This document shows, piece by piece, positions 33,473-43,000 of a stretch of DNA of 51,603 bases. The translations under genes were made by a program, and so were the position numbers. The notes below the pieces were generated by a model that was not told where the DNA came from, ran no database searches, and saw only the letters and a list, made by a program, of their open reading frames with translations. This stretch comes from an uncultured Clostridia bacterium (GTDB lineage: Bacteria > Bacillota > Clostridia > TANB77 > CAG-508): NCBI GenBank assembly GCA_934149115.1, contig CAKPDW010000003.1, positions 1 through 51,603 on the forward strand, in the 5' to 3' direction. Positions within the stretch are counted from its first letter, which is position 1, and every line of letters begins with the position of its first letter.

Positions 33473-34495
33473 ATGAATTTTTTTAAGCTTCATGGTAAGA
33501 ATATTGGAATTGATTTAGGTACATCATCGATATTAATTGTATTAAAAGATAAAGGAATTATAAGAAACGAACCAGCTATTATTGCTATAGAAAAAAAGAC
33601 AAATAATATTGTAGCAATTGGGCAAGAAGCAAAGGATATGATAGGAAAGACTCCTGAGAAAATAGAGGCTCTTAGACCATTGTTGCATGGTGGAATTGCC
33701 AATTTGAATGCTGTTGAAATGATAATTGAAAAAATTATAAGTGAACTACAGGAAACTGAAAATATAGGTAATCCAAGAGTTTTGATTAATCTACATGTTG
33801 GTATGACTGAGGTTGAGAAAAGAGCAGTACTTAAACTTGTTTTAGATACAGGGGCAAAAGAGATATGCTTTGTTGAAGAACTTTTAGCTGCTGCAATTGG
33901 TGCTAATATGGATATCTCTAGTCCAGAGGCTTCAATGGTTGTTGACTTGGGTTGTGGAACGACTGAAATTGCAATTATTGCATTAGGAAAAATAGTCGCT
34001 TGTAATTATTTGAGGGTTGCTGGTGATGACTTAGATGAAGATATTATTCAATATATTAGAAAAAAATTTAATGTTGAAATTGGTAAAAATACTGCTGAGT
34101 ATTTAAAAATCGAGCTTGCTTCTGTGAAACCAGTGATTAATCAAAATCGAGAAATTACAGGCAGAGACTTGCTTACTGGATTTCCTAAAAAGATAAAAGT
34201 GAATGCTTTTCAGGTGAATGAAGCTATAAGAGATTCTATTAATAAAATCATCGAAATTATTAGGGAAACACTAGATAGAACACCTCCGGAATTATTAAAT
34301 GATGTATATAGAAAAGGTGTCATGATAACAGGTGGAGGGGCTTGTATTGATAAGATTGATGAATTAATTAAAGAAAAACTAAAGATAGATGCTGTTATTG
34401 CAGAAAAACCTATGGAGTGTGCTGCTTTGGGAATACATAAAATTATGAATGATGATAGCATGATGAGAGAGTTAAAAACTAAGAGGAGAGTTTAA
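33473..34495 (+). CDS. mreB: Rod shape-determining protein MreB
   Basis: Actin-like ATPase that guides side-wall synthesis with MreC, MreD, RodA and PBP2. 340 residues. Phosphate 1 motif GIDLGTSSILIVLKDKG, phosphate 2 VVDLGCGTTEIAIIALG and adenosine motif MITGGGACIDKIDELI are intact. The stretch LRPLLHGGIANLNAVEMIIE replaces the usual RPM.DGVIADFD, so it is a somewhat divergent member. GGAAGGA lies 10 nt upstream. Three nt separate its stop from mreC. Confidence 0.93.
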   Translation: MNFFKLHGKNIGIDLGTSSILIVLKDKGIIRNEPAIIAIEKKTNNIVAIGQEAKDMIGKTPEKIEALRPLLHGGIANLNAVEMIIEKIISELQETENIGNPRVLINLHVGMTEVEKRAVLKLVLDTGAKEICFVEELLAAAIGANMDISSPEASMVVDLGCGTTEIAIIALGKIVACNYLRVAGDDLDEDIIQYIRKKFNVEIGKNTAEYLKIELASVKPVINQNREITGRDLLTGFPKKIKVNAFQVNEAIRDSINKIIEIIRETLDRTPPELLNDVYRKGVMITGGGACIDKIDELIKEKLKIDAVIAEKPMECAALGIHKIMNDDSMMRELKTKRRV

Positions 34496-34498
34496 AAT

Positions 34499-35311
34499 AT
34501 GTATAAAAATAAACGTTCAGGTGCTATGGGAACAATAATTATAGCTATTGTTTTGATATTACTTGTTATATTAACAAATGTTAATAGAGATAATTTATCA
34601 TATGCGGAAAGTTTTGCAACTTCATTTATTATGCCTGTGCAAAACGCATGGACTATGTTAAGACACAAGGTTACAGGGGATACAGAATTCTTTTCAAATT
34701 TAGATTCTTTGAAAAAAGAAAATGAAGATTTGAAAAAAAAGAATCAAGAGTTGGAAACACAGGTTAGAGAATTGGAAGTGCTAAAGGCTGAGAATTCAAA
34801 GTTGCAAGAATATGCTAACTTGACTGAAAAATATCAAGAGTATGAAACTATTCCGGCGTATGTTATAGATAAGGATGTTAGTAATTATAGTAGTAATATT
34901 GTAATAAATGCAGGTTCAAAACAGGGTATAGAAAAAAATATGACTGTAATTGCTGATAAAGGCTTAGTTGGACATGTTATTTCAGTTACCGAAAATACAG
35001 CAAAAGTTCAAGTTATTGTTGATAGTGCTAGTTCAGTTAGTGCAATGATTAGTACTTCTGATGAGAGTATTATTTGCAAGGGTTCAGTCGAAAATTCTAA
35101 ATGTTTAAATGCTTCTTATATTGATACTTCTTCTGAATTATTAGTTGGTGATAGTGTTGTAACTTCAGGTATTGGTGGAATTTATCCAAAAGGAATTACA
35201 ATTGGTACTATAAAACAAGTTGTAAATACAAAAAATATTACAGATCGATATGCTATTATTGATACTGCAGTTGATTTTTCAAAACTATACACTGTACTTG
35301 TTATAAAATAA
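34499..35311 (+). CDS. mreC: Rod shape-determining protein MreC
   Basis: Bitopic protein that links MreB to the periplasmic-side wall enzymes. 270 residues: membrane helix (about 9-27), coiled coil (about 65-110, LDSLKKENEDLKKKNQEL) and two beta domains with YVIDKDVSNYSSNIVINAGSKQGI and GLVGHVISV. AGAGGAGAG upstream; coupled to mreB. Confidence 0.93.
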   Translation: MYKNKRSGAMGTIIIAIVLILLVILTNVNRDNLSYAESFATSFIMPVQNAWTMLRHKVTGDTEFFSNLDSLKKENEDLKKKNQELETQVRELEVLKAENSKLQEYANLTEKYQEYETIPAYVIDKDVSNYSSNIVINAGSKQGIEKNMTVIADKGLVGHVISVTENTAKVQVIVDSASSVSAMISTSDESIICKGSVENSKCLNASYIDTSSELLVGDSVVTSGIGGIYPKGITIGTIKQVVNTKNITDRYAIIDTAVDFSKLYTVLVIK

Positions 35312-35330
35312 TGGCATAGAAAGGATTTTT

Positions 35331-35864
35331 ATGAAAAAATTTCTAATAGGTCTCCTTATGTATTTTATTTTTATTTTATTATATTTTATTCAAGCTGATT
35401 TTTTTAATTGGTTTACAATAGCTGGAGTGGGACCGAATATTTTTATTATTTTTATATTGTTTTTAGGATTGTTTACTGATAATAAATTTTCAATTTGTAT
35501 TGCGTTACTTACTGGAATAACGTTAGATTTGGTAATTGGAAAAACATTGGGAGTAACTGCAATTATGTTTTGTTTAGTTGCAATTATTGCAAATTATTTT
35601 GATAAAAACTTTTCTAAAGATAATAAATTTACTATTTTAATAATGGTTATTGGAATGACAATTATTTGCGAAATTGCAAATTATTTTTTAAATATAATAA
35701 TTCTTGAAATACCTGTTGAAATAGAGGCATTTTCAAAGATTTTATTAATTGAAGTTTTTTATAATTCAATGTTAATACTTATTTTTTATAATGCATTTTT
35801 AAAATTAGGAGCTATTTTGGAAAGACAATTTAAACAAAAAAATATATTAACAAGATATTTTTAG
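35331..35864 (+). CDS. mreD: Rod shape-determining protein MreD
   Basis: 177 residues with five to six membrane helices (QADFFNW, GVGPNIFIIFILFLGLF, GLTLDL-like TGITLDLVIGKTLGV). The small membrane partner of MreC. GAAAGGA before the ATG. Short gap to mreC and 14 nt to the proposed mrdA start. Confidence 0.9.
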   Translation: MKKFLIGLLMYFIFILLYFIQADFFNWFTIAGVGPNIFIIFILFLGLFTDNKFSICIALLTGITLDLVIGKTLGVTAIMFCLVAIIANYFDKNFSKDNKFTILIMVIGMTIICEIANYFLNIIILEIPVEIEAFSKILLIEVFYNSMLILIFYNAFLKLGAILERQFKQKNILTRYF

Positions 35865-35878
35865 AAAGAAGGTGTAGT

Positions 35879-37985
35879 TTGCTTAATAAAACAGAAACAG
35901 AGAAAACGAATTTTAGATTTAATTTATTAAATACGTTTATCTACATAGTTCGGAATCATATTACTTATACAGCTTTTTAATTTACAAATTATTCATGGAA
36001 AAGAATATAGAGAAACATCAAATACGAAACTTTCTAAAGAGGCTATAATTCAGGCTGCCAGAGGAAAAATTCTTGATAGAACTGGAACAGTTTTGGCAGA
36101 TACGCAAATGGGATTTAATGTTCAATTGTTTAAGACAAAGGCATCTGATGAGGAAATGAATAATGCGATGCTTGTGTTATCAGAGATATTTGAGAAAAAT
36201 GGTGATAAATATGTTGATGATTTTCCAATATCTGTTCAACCATTTCAATATAATTTTGATAATGAAGAACAATTGACTGATTGGCAGAATAAATACAAAA
36301 TATCTAATCAGGCGAGCCCAGAAGAAGCTTTTTATGTAATGAAGGACAAGTATGAAGTAAAAGAAGATGATGTGGTAAAAGCGCGTAAAATTATTGGTCT
36401 TAGATATACTTTGGAATATGAGGGCTATTCTTCAACTAATGCAATTGATATTGCTTCAAATGTTTCTAGGGCAAGTGCTTTGGAGATAAATGTAAGAGGA
36501 GATGTTTTGCCAGGTGTTTCTATTGAGACAAAATCAAATAGGGTATATACTCAGGGTAGTTTGGCTTCACATGTTTTGGGGTATATTGGTAAGATAAATG
36601 AAGATGAATATGAACAAAACAAAGATAAGTATCAAAAAGATGATTATATAGGTAGAACTGGTATAGAACGTTTATTTGAAGATTATTTAAAAGGTGAAAA
36701 TGGAACTAAACAAATTGATATGACGGTTGATGGAACTACTACAGGTGAATATACTACAAAAGAAGCTGTTGGTGGTTCAAATGTTGTTCTTACAATTGAT
36801 TCAAATCTTCAGAATATTACTGAAAATGCTTTGAAGAATAATATTGAAAAAATACGTTCTGGTGGTTTTGGTAAACAGTATAATGCGCAGGGTGGTTCGG
36901 CAGTGGTTATTAATGTTAAAACTGGTGAGATACTTGCAATGGTTAGTTGTCCTGATTTTGAACCTGAACAATTTTTAAATGGAATTAGTCAGACAAAGTA
37001 TGCAGAATATAATGCTAATTCAGCTCTTATGAATAGAGCAATTCAGGGTACATATGCTCCTGGTTCTATTTTTAAAATGGTTACTGCTATTGCTGGTTTA
37101 CAAGAGGGAAAAATAACAACTAAAGAAAGAATAAATGATACTGGTATTTATCCAAGAGGAAGAAAACCACATTGTTGGATTTATGATACTGCTCATGTTG
37201 GTCATGGTAGTTTAAATGTTATTGGAGCTTTGGAAAAGTCTTGTAACTATTATTTTTATGAAACTGGTTGGAGACTTGGTTTAGAAAAATTGTCTGCATA
37301 TGCTAATTATTTCGGATTAGGTAGAAAAACTGGAATTGAATTGCCTTATGAGGCAAGTGGTACATTGGCTTCACCTCAGACTGTTGAGGAAAAACATGAT
37401 ACTGCTCCAGAAAGTACATTATTGTCAGCTTCAATTGGACAGAGTTATAATGATTTCACTCCAATTCAGGTTGCAAAGTATATTGCTATGATTGCTAATA
37501 GAGGTAAGGTTGTTAATCCTACATTAATAAAAAATATTGTGACTTCAGATGGTAAGCAGGTTTCTGCAACAGAGATACAAGATTACGTTAATGAGAAGTT
37601 AGGGATTACTGCAAAAGATACTGAAAGTTTAGATATTAGTGATGAGAATATGAATGCTGTCTTAGAAGGTATGAGAGGAGTTACTGATGATACCGGTACT
37701 GCTGCTAAGATTTTCCAAGGATTTAGTATTGCAGTTGGAGGAAAAACTGGTTCTACAGAGGCTGGTGTTGACAAAGATGGTAATGATATTATCAATGCAT
37801 GGTTTGTTGGTTTTGCTCCTTTTGATAATCCTGAAATTGCCGTTGTTGGCATGGTTGAAGGCGGTGGACATGGTTACTATGTTGCTGAAGTTGTTAGAGA
37901 TATTATTAGTGAGTATTTCGGAATGAATGTCCAAGAGATTAATGAAGATGTTACTGCTTCTTCTGAAATGGAATTTGTTAGATAA
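35879..37985 (+). CDS. mrdA: Penicillin-binding protein 2, with a frameshift near the N-terminus
   Basis: Class B transpeptidase of the elongasome. Dimerisation domain, then catalytic domain with APGSIFK (SxxK, active Ser), SCN (SxN) and GGKTGS (KTG), all intact. The long frame has no usable start before TTG 36093, but upstream in-frame codons after a TAG at 35946 give the expected membrane helix (FGIILLIQLFNLQII) and RGKILDRTGTVLA. A TTG at 35879 with AAGGTG before it starts another frame, LLNKTETEKTNFRFNLLNTF..IYIV. The two join near 35948-35951 if two bases are restored (ATAGTTTTCGG rather than ATAGTTCGG). So one indel splits the gene; without it the protein would be about 703 residues. 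Confidence 0.9.
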
Positions 37986-38033
37986 AATGTGTAGTTCTAA
38001 ACTAATTAGTGTTAGAAATTAGAAGGTTTGAGT

Positions 38034-38067
38034 GTGTGAAAAAATATGTGTGAGTGTTTTTTCACAC
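38034..38067. terminator. Hairpin after mrdA
   Basis: Perfect 11-bp stem GTGTGAAAAAA / TTTTTTCACAC, loop of 12 nt. The U run is within the stem, so termination is likely but not certain. Confidence 0.5.
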
Positions 38068-38180
38068 GTTGCTTATATAAGGACAATGCATAAATAGTGT
38101 GCAGAGAATATTGGGTTGATAATTTGTTTATGAGGTATTTGAAAAAATTGTTAATTTATAAACACAAATGATAAAAATGA

Positions 38181-38189
38181 TGATATAAT
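38181..38189 (+). promoter_or_regulatory. Extended -10 promoter of minC
   Basis: TGATATAAT; no clear -35 at 17 nt. About 48 nt before the proposed start. Confidence 0.5.
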
Positions 38190-38237
38190 ATATTTGTTTT
38201 TGAGAGAGAGAATATGTGTTTAAAAGGGATGAGGAAG

Positions 38238-38843
38238 ATGAGAAGTTGTTTAAGAATTTCTAGTACAAATGATGAGATTAAGATTACAATTAATGCTGCG
38301 ACAGACTTTGAGGATGTTCTTCAAGAATTTAAGATTAAGTTGCCTCGTATTAAGAAATATTATGATAAAGATCCACGACCTATACTTATAGTAGGTAAAG
38401 CTTTGAAAGAAAGTGAACAAGCTTCTGTAAAAAAGGTTTTGGAGGAGAAAATTGATAATAGAATTATGTTTGAAAGAACTGGCGAACTCCTAGGGCTACA
38501 CGCAATTAAGAAAACGTTTGAGAGTTCTGTTGAACAATCAGAAACTAAATTTATAAGAGGAAATTTACGTTCTGGTCAACGTGAGGAGTTTTCTGGTAGT
38601 ATTGCTATTTTAGGTGATTTAAATGGTGGTGCTGAAGTAATAGCTGGTGAAAATATTATTGTAACAGGTAAAATTAGAGGGCTTGCTCATGCAGGAGCTA
38701 ATGGAAATAAAAAGGCTATTATTTGTGCTAATTCTATTGAACCTACTCAGGTTAGAATTGCTAATGTTTTAAAAGAGATTCCAGAAAATAATTATAAAGT
38801 GCCTTTTATATTTTTGGATGGTGAGAATATTGAGATAGGTTAG
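38238..38843 (+). CDS. minC: Septum site-determining protein MinC
   Basis: Inhibitor of FtsZ assembly away from midcell. About 201 residues from ATG 38238; AAAAGGG is 9 nt upstream (ATG 38214 and 38229 are alternatives). N-terminal alpha/beta domain (about 1-95), then the beta-helix C-domain (about 100-201) with RGNLRSGQ..FSGSIAILGDLNGGAEVIAGENI..TGKIRGLAHAGANGN and the final VRIAN, the MinD-binding and dimerisation part. Normally minD follows; here the next gene is on the other strand, and the stop codons overlap by 4 nt. Confidence 0.92.
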   Translation: MRSCLRISSTNDEIKITINAATDFEDVLQEFKIKLPRIKKYYDKDPRPILIVGKALKESEQASVKKVLEEKIDNRIMFERTGELLGLHAIKKTFESSVEQSETKFIRGNLRSGQREEFSGSIAILGDLNGGAEVIAGENIIVTGKIRGLAHAGANGNKKAIICANSIEPTQVRIANVLKEIPENNYKVPFIFLDGENIEIG

Positions 38844-39202
38844 TCATTGTCTAATAAGAGTAATAAAAGGCAAATCATTAGTGGTCCACTTGATGTTTTC
38901 TGTGTATATAAAAAGTATAATAGTGCGAGTAAGATAAGACTATCTGTTTCTTGTAAATAATCATTGATTTTTCCTAGGTTAGGGAGATGTTGATGGTTAT
39001 TTTTTTGTGTTTGTGTTTGTGGGGATTCTTCTTTATTTTTTTGAGTGAAATCGCTTGGGATTACTGGGTTTGATTCTTTCTTTTCATTGTATGTATTGTT
39101 TGTTGATTTTTTTCTATTGTTATCCACTGTTGGTGCGTGTTTTGTGGATTTTTCAAATGGAAATATGGGAAGGTTTGCAAAGAATGGATTATAAAAAGTC
39201 AC
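38840..39202 (-). CDS. Conserved-type small protein of unknown function
   Basis: 120 residues from GTG 39202 (GGGAGG 8 nt upstream), overlapping the end of the previous gene by 14 nt. A Pro/Lys/Thr/Asn-rich, probably unfolded first 75 residues (TFYNPFFANLPIFPFEK, QTQTQKNNHQH) precede an acidic patch and a C-terminal hydrophobic stretch (SLILLALLYFLYTQKTSSGP then LMICLLLLLLDND). Such DXLLLLALLFLL tails are frequent in unnamed Clostridial sporulation-type proteins; not identified further. Third gene of the minus-strand trio. Confidence 0.6.
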   Translation of the reverse strand: MTFYNPFFANLPIFPFEKSTKHAPTVDNNRKKSTNNTYNEKKESNPVIPSDFTQKNKEESPQTQTQKNNHQHLPNLGKINDYLQETDSLILLALLYFLYTQKTSSGPLMICLLLLLLDND

Positions 39203-39536
39203 TTAAATTGCCTCCCATTTCTTGAAATTTTTCAAATAAGTTTAATATATGTAGTAGTTTTATGTATTGGTCAATTTTTTCTTTTCTGGAATCTCTCATG
39301 TAGGGTTTTAGTGCTCGGAGTAGTGTTTCGTCTTTTGAGTTTTTGTTTTGATTTAAGAGTGTTAGAATCTTTTGAAATTTCAAAATCATTTCTGGGTCTA
39401 TTTTTGTTTGTTCTTCGTTTGTGTTTTGGGTATTTTCATCTGTTGTATTTGTTTGAAAGTTTTCTAAGATTTGATTTAGGTCAATGTCTTTGTCTGAGAG
39501 TAAGTTGGATATTTGATTTAATAATTCTGGATCCAT
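39189..39536 (-). CDS. Small acidic helical protein of unknown function
   Basis: 115 residues. Helical, with an Asn/Thr/Glu-rich middle (NTTDENTQNTNEEQTK) and a conserved-looking second half: KDETLLRALKPYMRDSRKEKIDQYIKLLHI. The LLxALKP...R..K.D..IK.L pattern recurs in unnamed Clostridial proteins next to sporulation-type genes. AGGAGG upstream. Middle gene of the minus-strand trio 39770 to 38840. Confidence 0.65.
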   Translation of the reverse strand: MDPELLNQISNLLSDKDIDLNQILENFQTNTTDENTQNTNEEQTKIDPEMILKFQKILTLLNQNKNSKDETLLRALKPYMRDSRKEKIDQYIKLLHILNLFEKFQEMGGNLSDFL

Positions 39537-39570
39537 GAAAATACCTCCTTTTTGTTTGTGTTTTATTTGT

Positions 39571-39617
39571 CATTGGTAACATTGAAAACTGATATTTTTG
39601 AGTCAATGTCACCAATG
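39571..39617. repeat. 15-bp inverted repeat related to the dispersed repeats
   Basis: CATTGGTAACATTGA / TCAATGTCACCAATG with one mismatch, loop of 17 nt. The GGTAAC...TGAAAACTGAT part resembles 20961-20980. It lies between the first and second genes of the minus-strand trio and could be an attenuator or partial terminator there. Confidence 0.55.
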
Positions 39618-39626
39618 ATATTTTTT

Positions 39627-39770
39627 CTATTTTGTATTGTTATTATTGCTACTGTTTTCAACACCTTTTTGTTTTAATATCTCTTGTGCTTTGGCAAGCC
39701 CAACTTCCAAGTCTTTTTTATCCATTTTTGATAGCATTTTCATAATTGCATTCATATCTAATTTATTCAT
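39627..39770 (-). CDS. 47-residue protein of unknown function
   Basis: MNKLDMNAIMKMLSKMDKKD... KAQEILKQKG, ending in Asn repeats. A helix-rich small protein. AGGAGG lies 5 nt before the ATG and a sigma-K-like promoter is further upstream. It heads a run of three minus-strand genes (47, 115 and 120 residues). No known family recognised; the KDLEVGLAKAQEIL part is amphipathic. Confidence 0.7.
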   Translation of the reverse strand: MNKLDMNAIMKMLSKMDKKDLEVGLAKAQEILKQKGVENSSNNNNTK

Positions 39771-39808
39771 TGTAACCTCCTAATTTTAGTATATGCCTTG
39801 TTTTTATA

Positions 39809-39836
39809 TATAGTATGAAAAAGAGATGGTTTTTGT
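39809..39836 (-). promoter_or_regulatory. Sigma-K-like promoter of the minus-strand trio
   Basis: Minus strand: CAC, 17-nt spacer, CATACTATA. The -10 fits CATAnnnTA fully and the AC -35 fits the late mother-cell pattern. Confidence 0.45.
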
Positions 39837-39957
39837 GCGAAATATTTTAAATTATTGAAATGTAACTGAAATTTAATAAAAAAAATATATTTGGCGAATT
39901 TGTGTATTTCCGTAAATAAAGAGAAAAATAAATATTTATGTCTGTAAAAATCTTATA

Positions 39958-39985
39958 TTGACAGATTTAGTAATTCTATTAATAT
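39958..39985 (+). promoter_or_regulatory. SigA-type promoter of the giant surface protein operon
   Basis: TTGACA, 16-nt spacer, TAATAT, about 48 nt before the ATG. Confidence 0.65.
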
Positions 39986-40033
39986 AAATATTAAGTATGC
40001 TTGATAAAGTGTAGTAGAAGGGAAAAAATTATT

Positions 40034-43000
40034 ATGCAAGAAAGAAAGAAGATTTTGAAAAAGCTGATTGCTTTTTATATTGTTTTTTTATTAATATTTT
40101 TTGATTGTTTGCCGATTTTGACTAATTATAGTTTTGGTGCAGACAATTTTGATAATGCGATTAATGTTATAGGTTATTTTTCGAGTGGAAGTGTTGAAAA
40201 AGCAAGTTCGCTTGATTGTGATGTTAATGAAAATAATCTGAACATTAATTTTGAAATTGACGTGAAAGAAAAGGGATATTTAAAGAGTGGATATTTGAAG
40301 CTTGATGATAATTCTAATTTTACGATAAAGGATAATCAAAATGTACAGATAAAAGACAATCAAATTAAACTTCAAGAGTTGACTCAGGGACAAAATCAGA
40401 AGGTTGTAATTCCTATTGGATTTGTTCGTGAAAAGATTTTTTCTTCTGATTATTTTAGCAGAGTTAATAAAATAATTTTTTCTGGTGTATATGTTGATAA
40501 TGATGGAATCGAGCATAAAATAGAGAAAAATATTGATTTAAGTCTTTCTTGGAAAGAACATACTTCTACGAAAATGGAATATCAATTGATTAAAAATATT
40601 GATTATGAAAAAGACGGTGCTAAGGGAAAAATTTTACAGATTGAAACTAAGATTTCTGGAAATGTTGGTGAAAATAATTTACCAATTAAAAATACAGAAA
40701 TGAAAATTGGTATTCCTCAAGTGAACGGAATGAAATTTGAAAGTGCAGAAGTTCAAATGACAAAATTAGCTTATACACAAGGTAGAGATGATAATAATTG
40801 TGTTGTAGCTGATGCTAAATATAGAGTTGAAGAAAATAATTTATTTATAAATGTTGAAAATAATGAAGTTGATGGAAAAGTTTATAATTCTGGTGATGAA
40901 GATAAATTTGTTATTACTTTATTATACACAGGTGAAAAGGTTTCTGATGATGTTATTCCTAGTACGATGGAATATACAGTTAATAGTTATTCAGGAAATT
41001 CTGAACCTCAAAAAATTGATGTTAGTTATGATTTAACTAAACCTGTTGGAAAAATTGTACAATATACAAAAGAAAATAATGTTGATCCTATTAGCAGGGG
41101 TTATTTGATGGCTAATAGTGAAAATGAAAAATATGAAATTACATATAATAAGAAAGATATTTTGAATATTAGTAGAGCTGATTTAATTTCTTCTATGGAA
41201 ATTATTGATGGTGATGAATATTTTTCAGATGGACAAAATGCTTATCATACTAATAATGCTGATGAAATGATGTCTGTATATAAAAAGATGATTTTTTCAA
41301 AAGAGAATTTGATGAGTATTTTAGGAGAAAGTGGTAAAGTTCAAATTTTGAATTTGAATGATGAAGTAATTGCCGAGTTTGATTGTTCTACTGATGCTGA
41401 TAAGAATGGTAATTTTGATTATGAATTTCAAGCACCAATTTCTAAAGTAAAAGTAAGAACTTCTGAACCTATTGCTGATGGAACACTTTCAGTTTTTAGT
41501 ACAAAGGTTATTTCTAAATTGAGCTTTACAAAAGACCAAATTGAGTTATTTACTAGTTTAGTAAATTCTTCACATGGAATTATTACATATAAAGAAGGAG
41601 CTACTGATGACTTAGGTGTTGCTGATACTTCTATTGATATTTTACCTACAAGTTCTTCTGCAAAACTTGAAATTTCTCAAAAAGAAATTTCAGCAACTGT
41701 GAAAAATGAGAATGTTAATTTTAAAATTAGATTAAATAATAGTGAGGATACATCTGATTTATATGAAAATCCAGTATTTGAGATTAGATTACCTCAGGCA
41801 ATTGCAGAGGCTCAAATAAAAAATATGGATTTATTTTATGCTAATGATGAATTGAAGATTGCTAATGTGGAAAATTTGATTGATGGTGATAATCAAATTA
41901 TAAGAGTTACTTTGAGTGGAATGCAAACTTCATATAACTTAAATAAAGAGACAAATGGTACAATTATTTCTTTTGATGCTGATTTAAGTGTTAAAGAATT
42001 TACTGGTAATGTTAGTGAAATGGTTGAAATGTATTATTATAATGAGGCTTCTAATAAGTATTTGAATGAAACTGATTGGAGAATGATTTATCCAAGTGAA
42101 AATGTTTCTTATTTAAAGAATGGTTATGATGGAGTTCAAATTTCTTACAAAGCTCCTGAGGAGTTGATTAGTGGCCAATCTTCTGAGACAAAAGATGATG
42201 AGGAGAAGGTATCTTCTGCGAAAAATGGTGAGGAGTCTAATTTAATTCAAGAGGGGGCTGAGGCTAAACTTGCTACAATGGGAATTACTGTTATGAATAA
42301 TACTTCAAAGCAATTTTCTAAATTTAAGATTTTAGGAAGAATTCCTTTTATAGGTAATAAAGATATTACAACTGGTGAGGATTTAGGAACTACTGTTGAT
42401 ACAATTTTGGATACTGAAATAAGTTCAGTAGATTCTGAGGTTCCTTATACTGTTTATTATTCAGAAAATGGTGATGCAACAGAAGATTTAAATGATGAGA
42501 ATAATGGTTGGCACACAGATTTTTATAAAATGGGTGGAGTAAAATCTTATTTAATTGTTTTAAATGAAGATTATGTTTTAGAGCCTGGTGCTAAGCTTAA
42601 TTTCCAATATGATTATGTAATTCCAGCTGATTTAAAATCTGGTGATGCTTTCTTTGGAACATATGCTACTTATTATGATGATGGTTCAAATAAAATTTCT
42701 GAATCTTCTGCTAAAAAGATTGGTTATGAGACTCGTAAAAAGGCAACATTGGAAACTAGTATAAGATTATTAGATGATAAAGTTGAGGAATTGTCTGATG
42801 CTAAATTTGAAATTACTATTAAAAATACTAGTGATGTTGATGCTGAAAACATTGAGACTGATGTCCCAATTGTAGATGGTTTGGTTGCTTCAAGTGTAGA
42901 ATGTGATGATGATGTAACTGCTGGAGAAGATACTGATAATAATCTTATTAAAATTAATATTGATAAAATTGAGAAGAATTCAGAGAAAAAGGTATATATA

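Noticed and set aside
39137..39538. Plus-strand ORF of 133 residues
   Set aside because: Antisense shadow of two minus-strand genes that have good ribosome sites.
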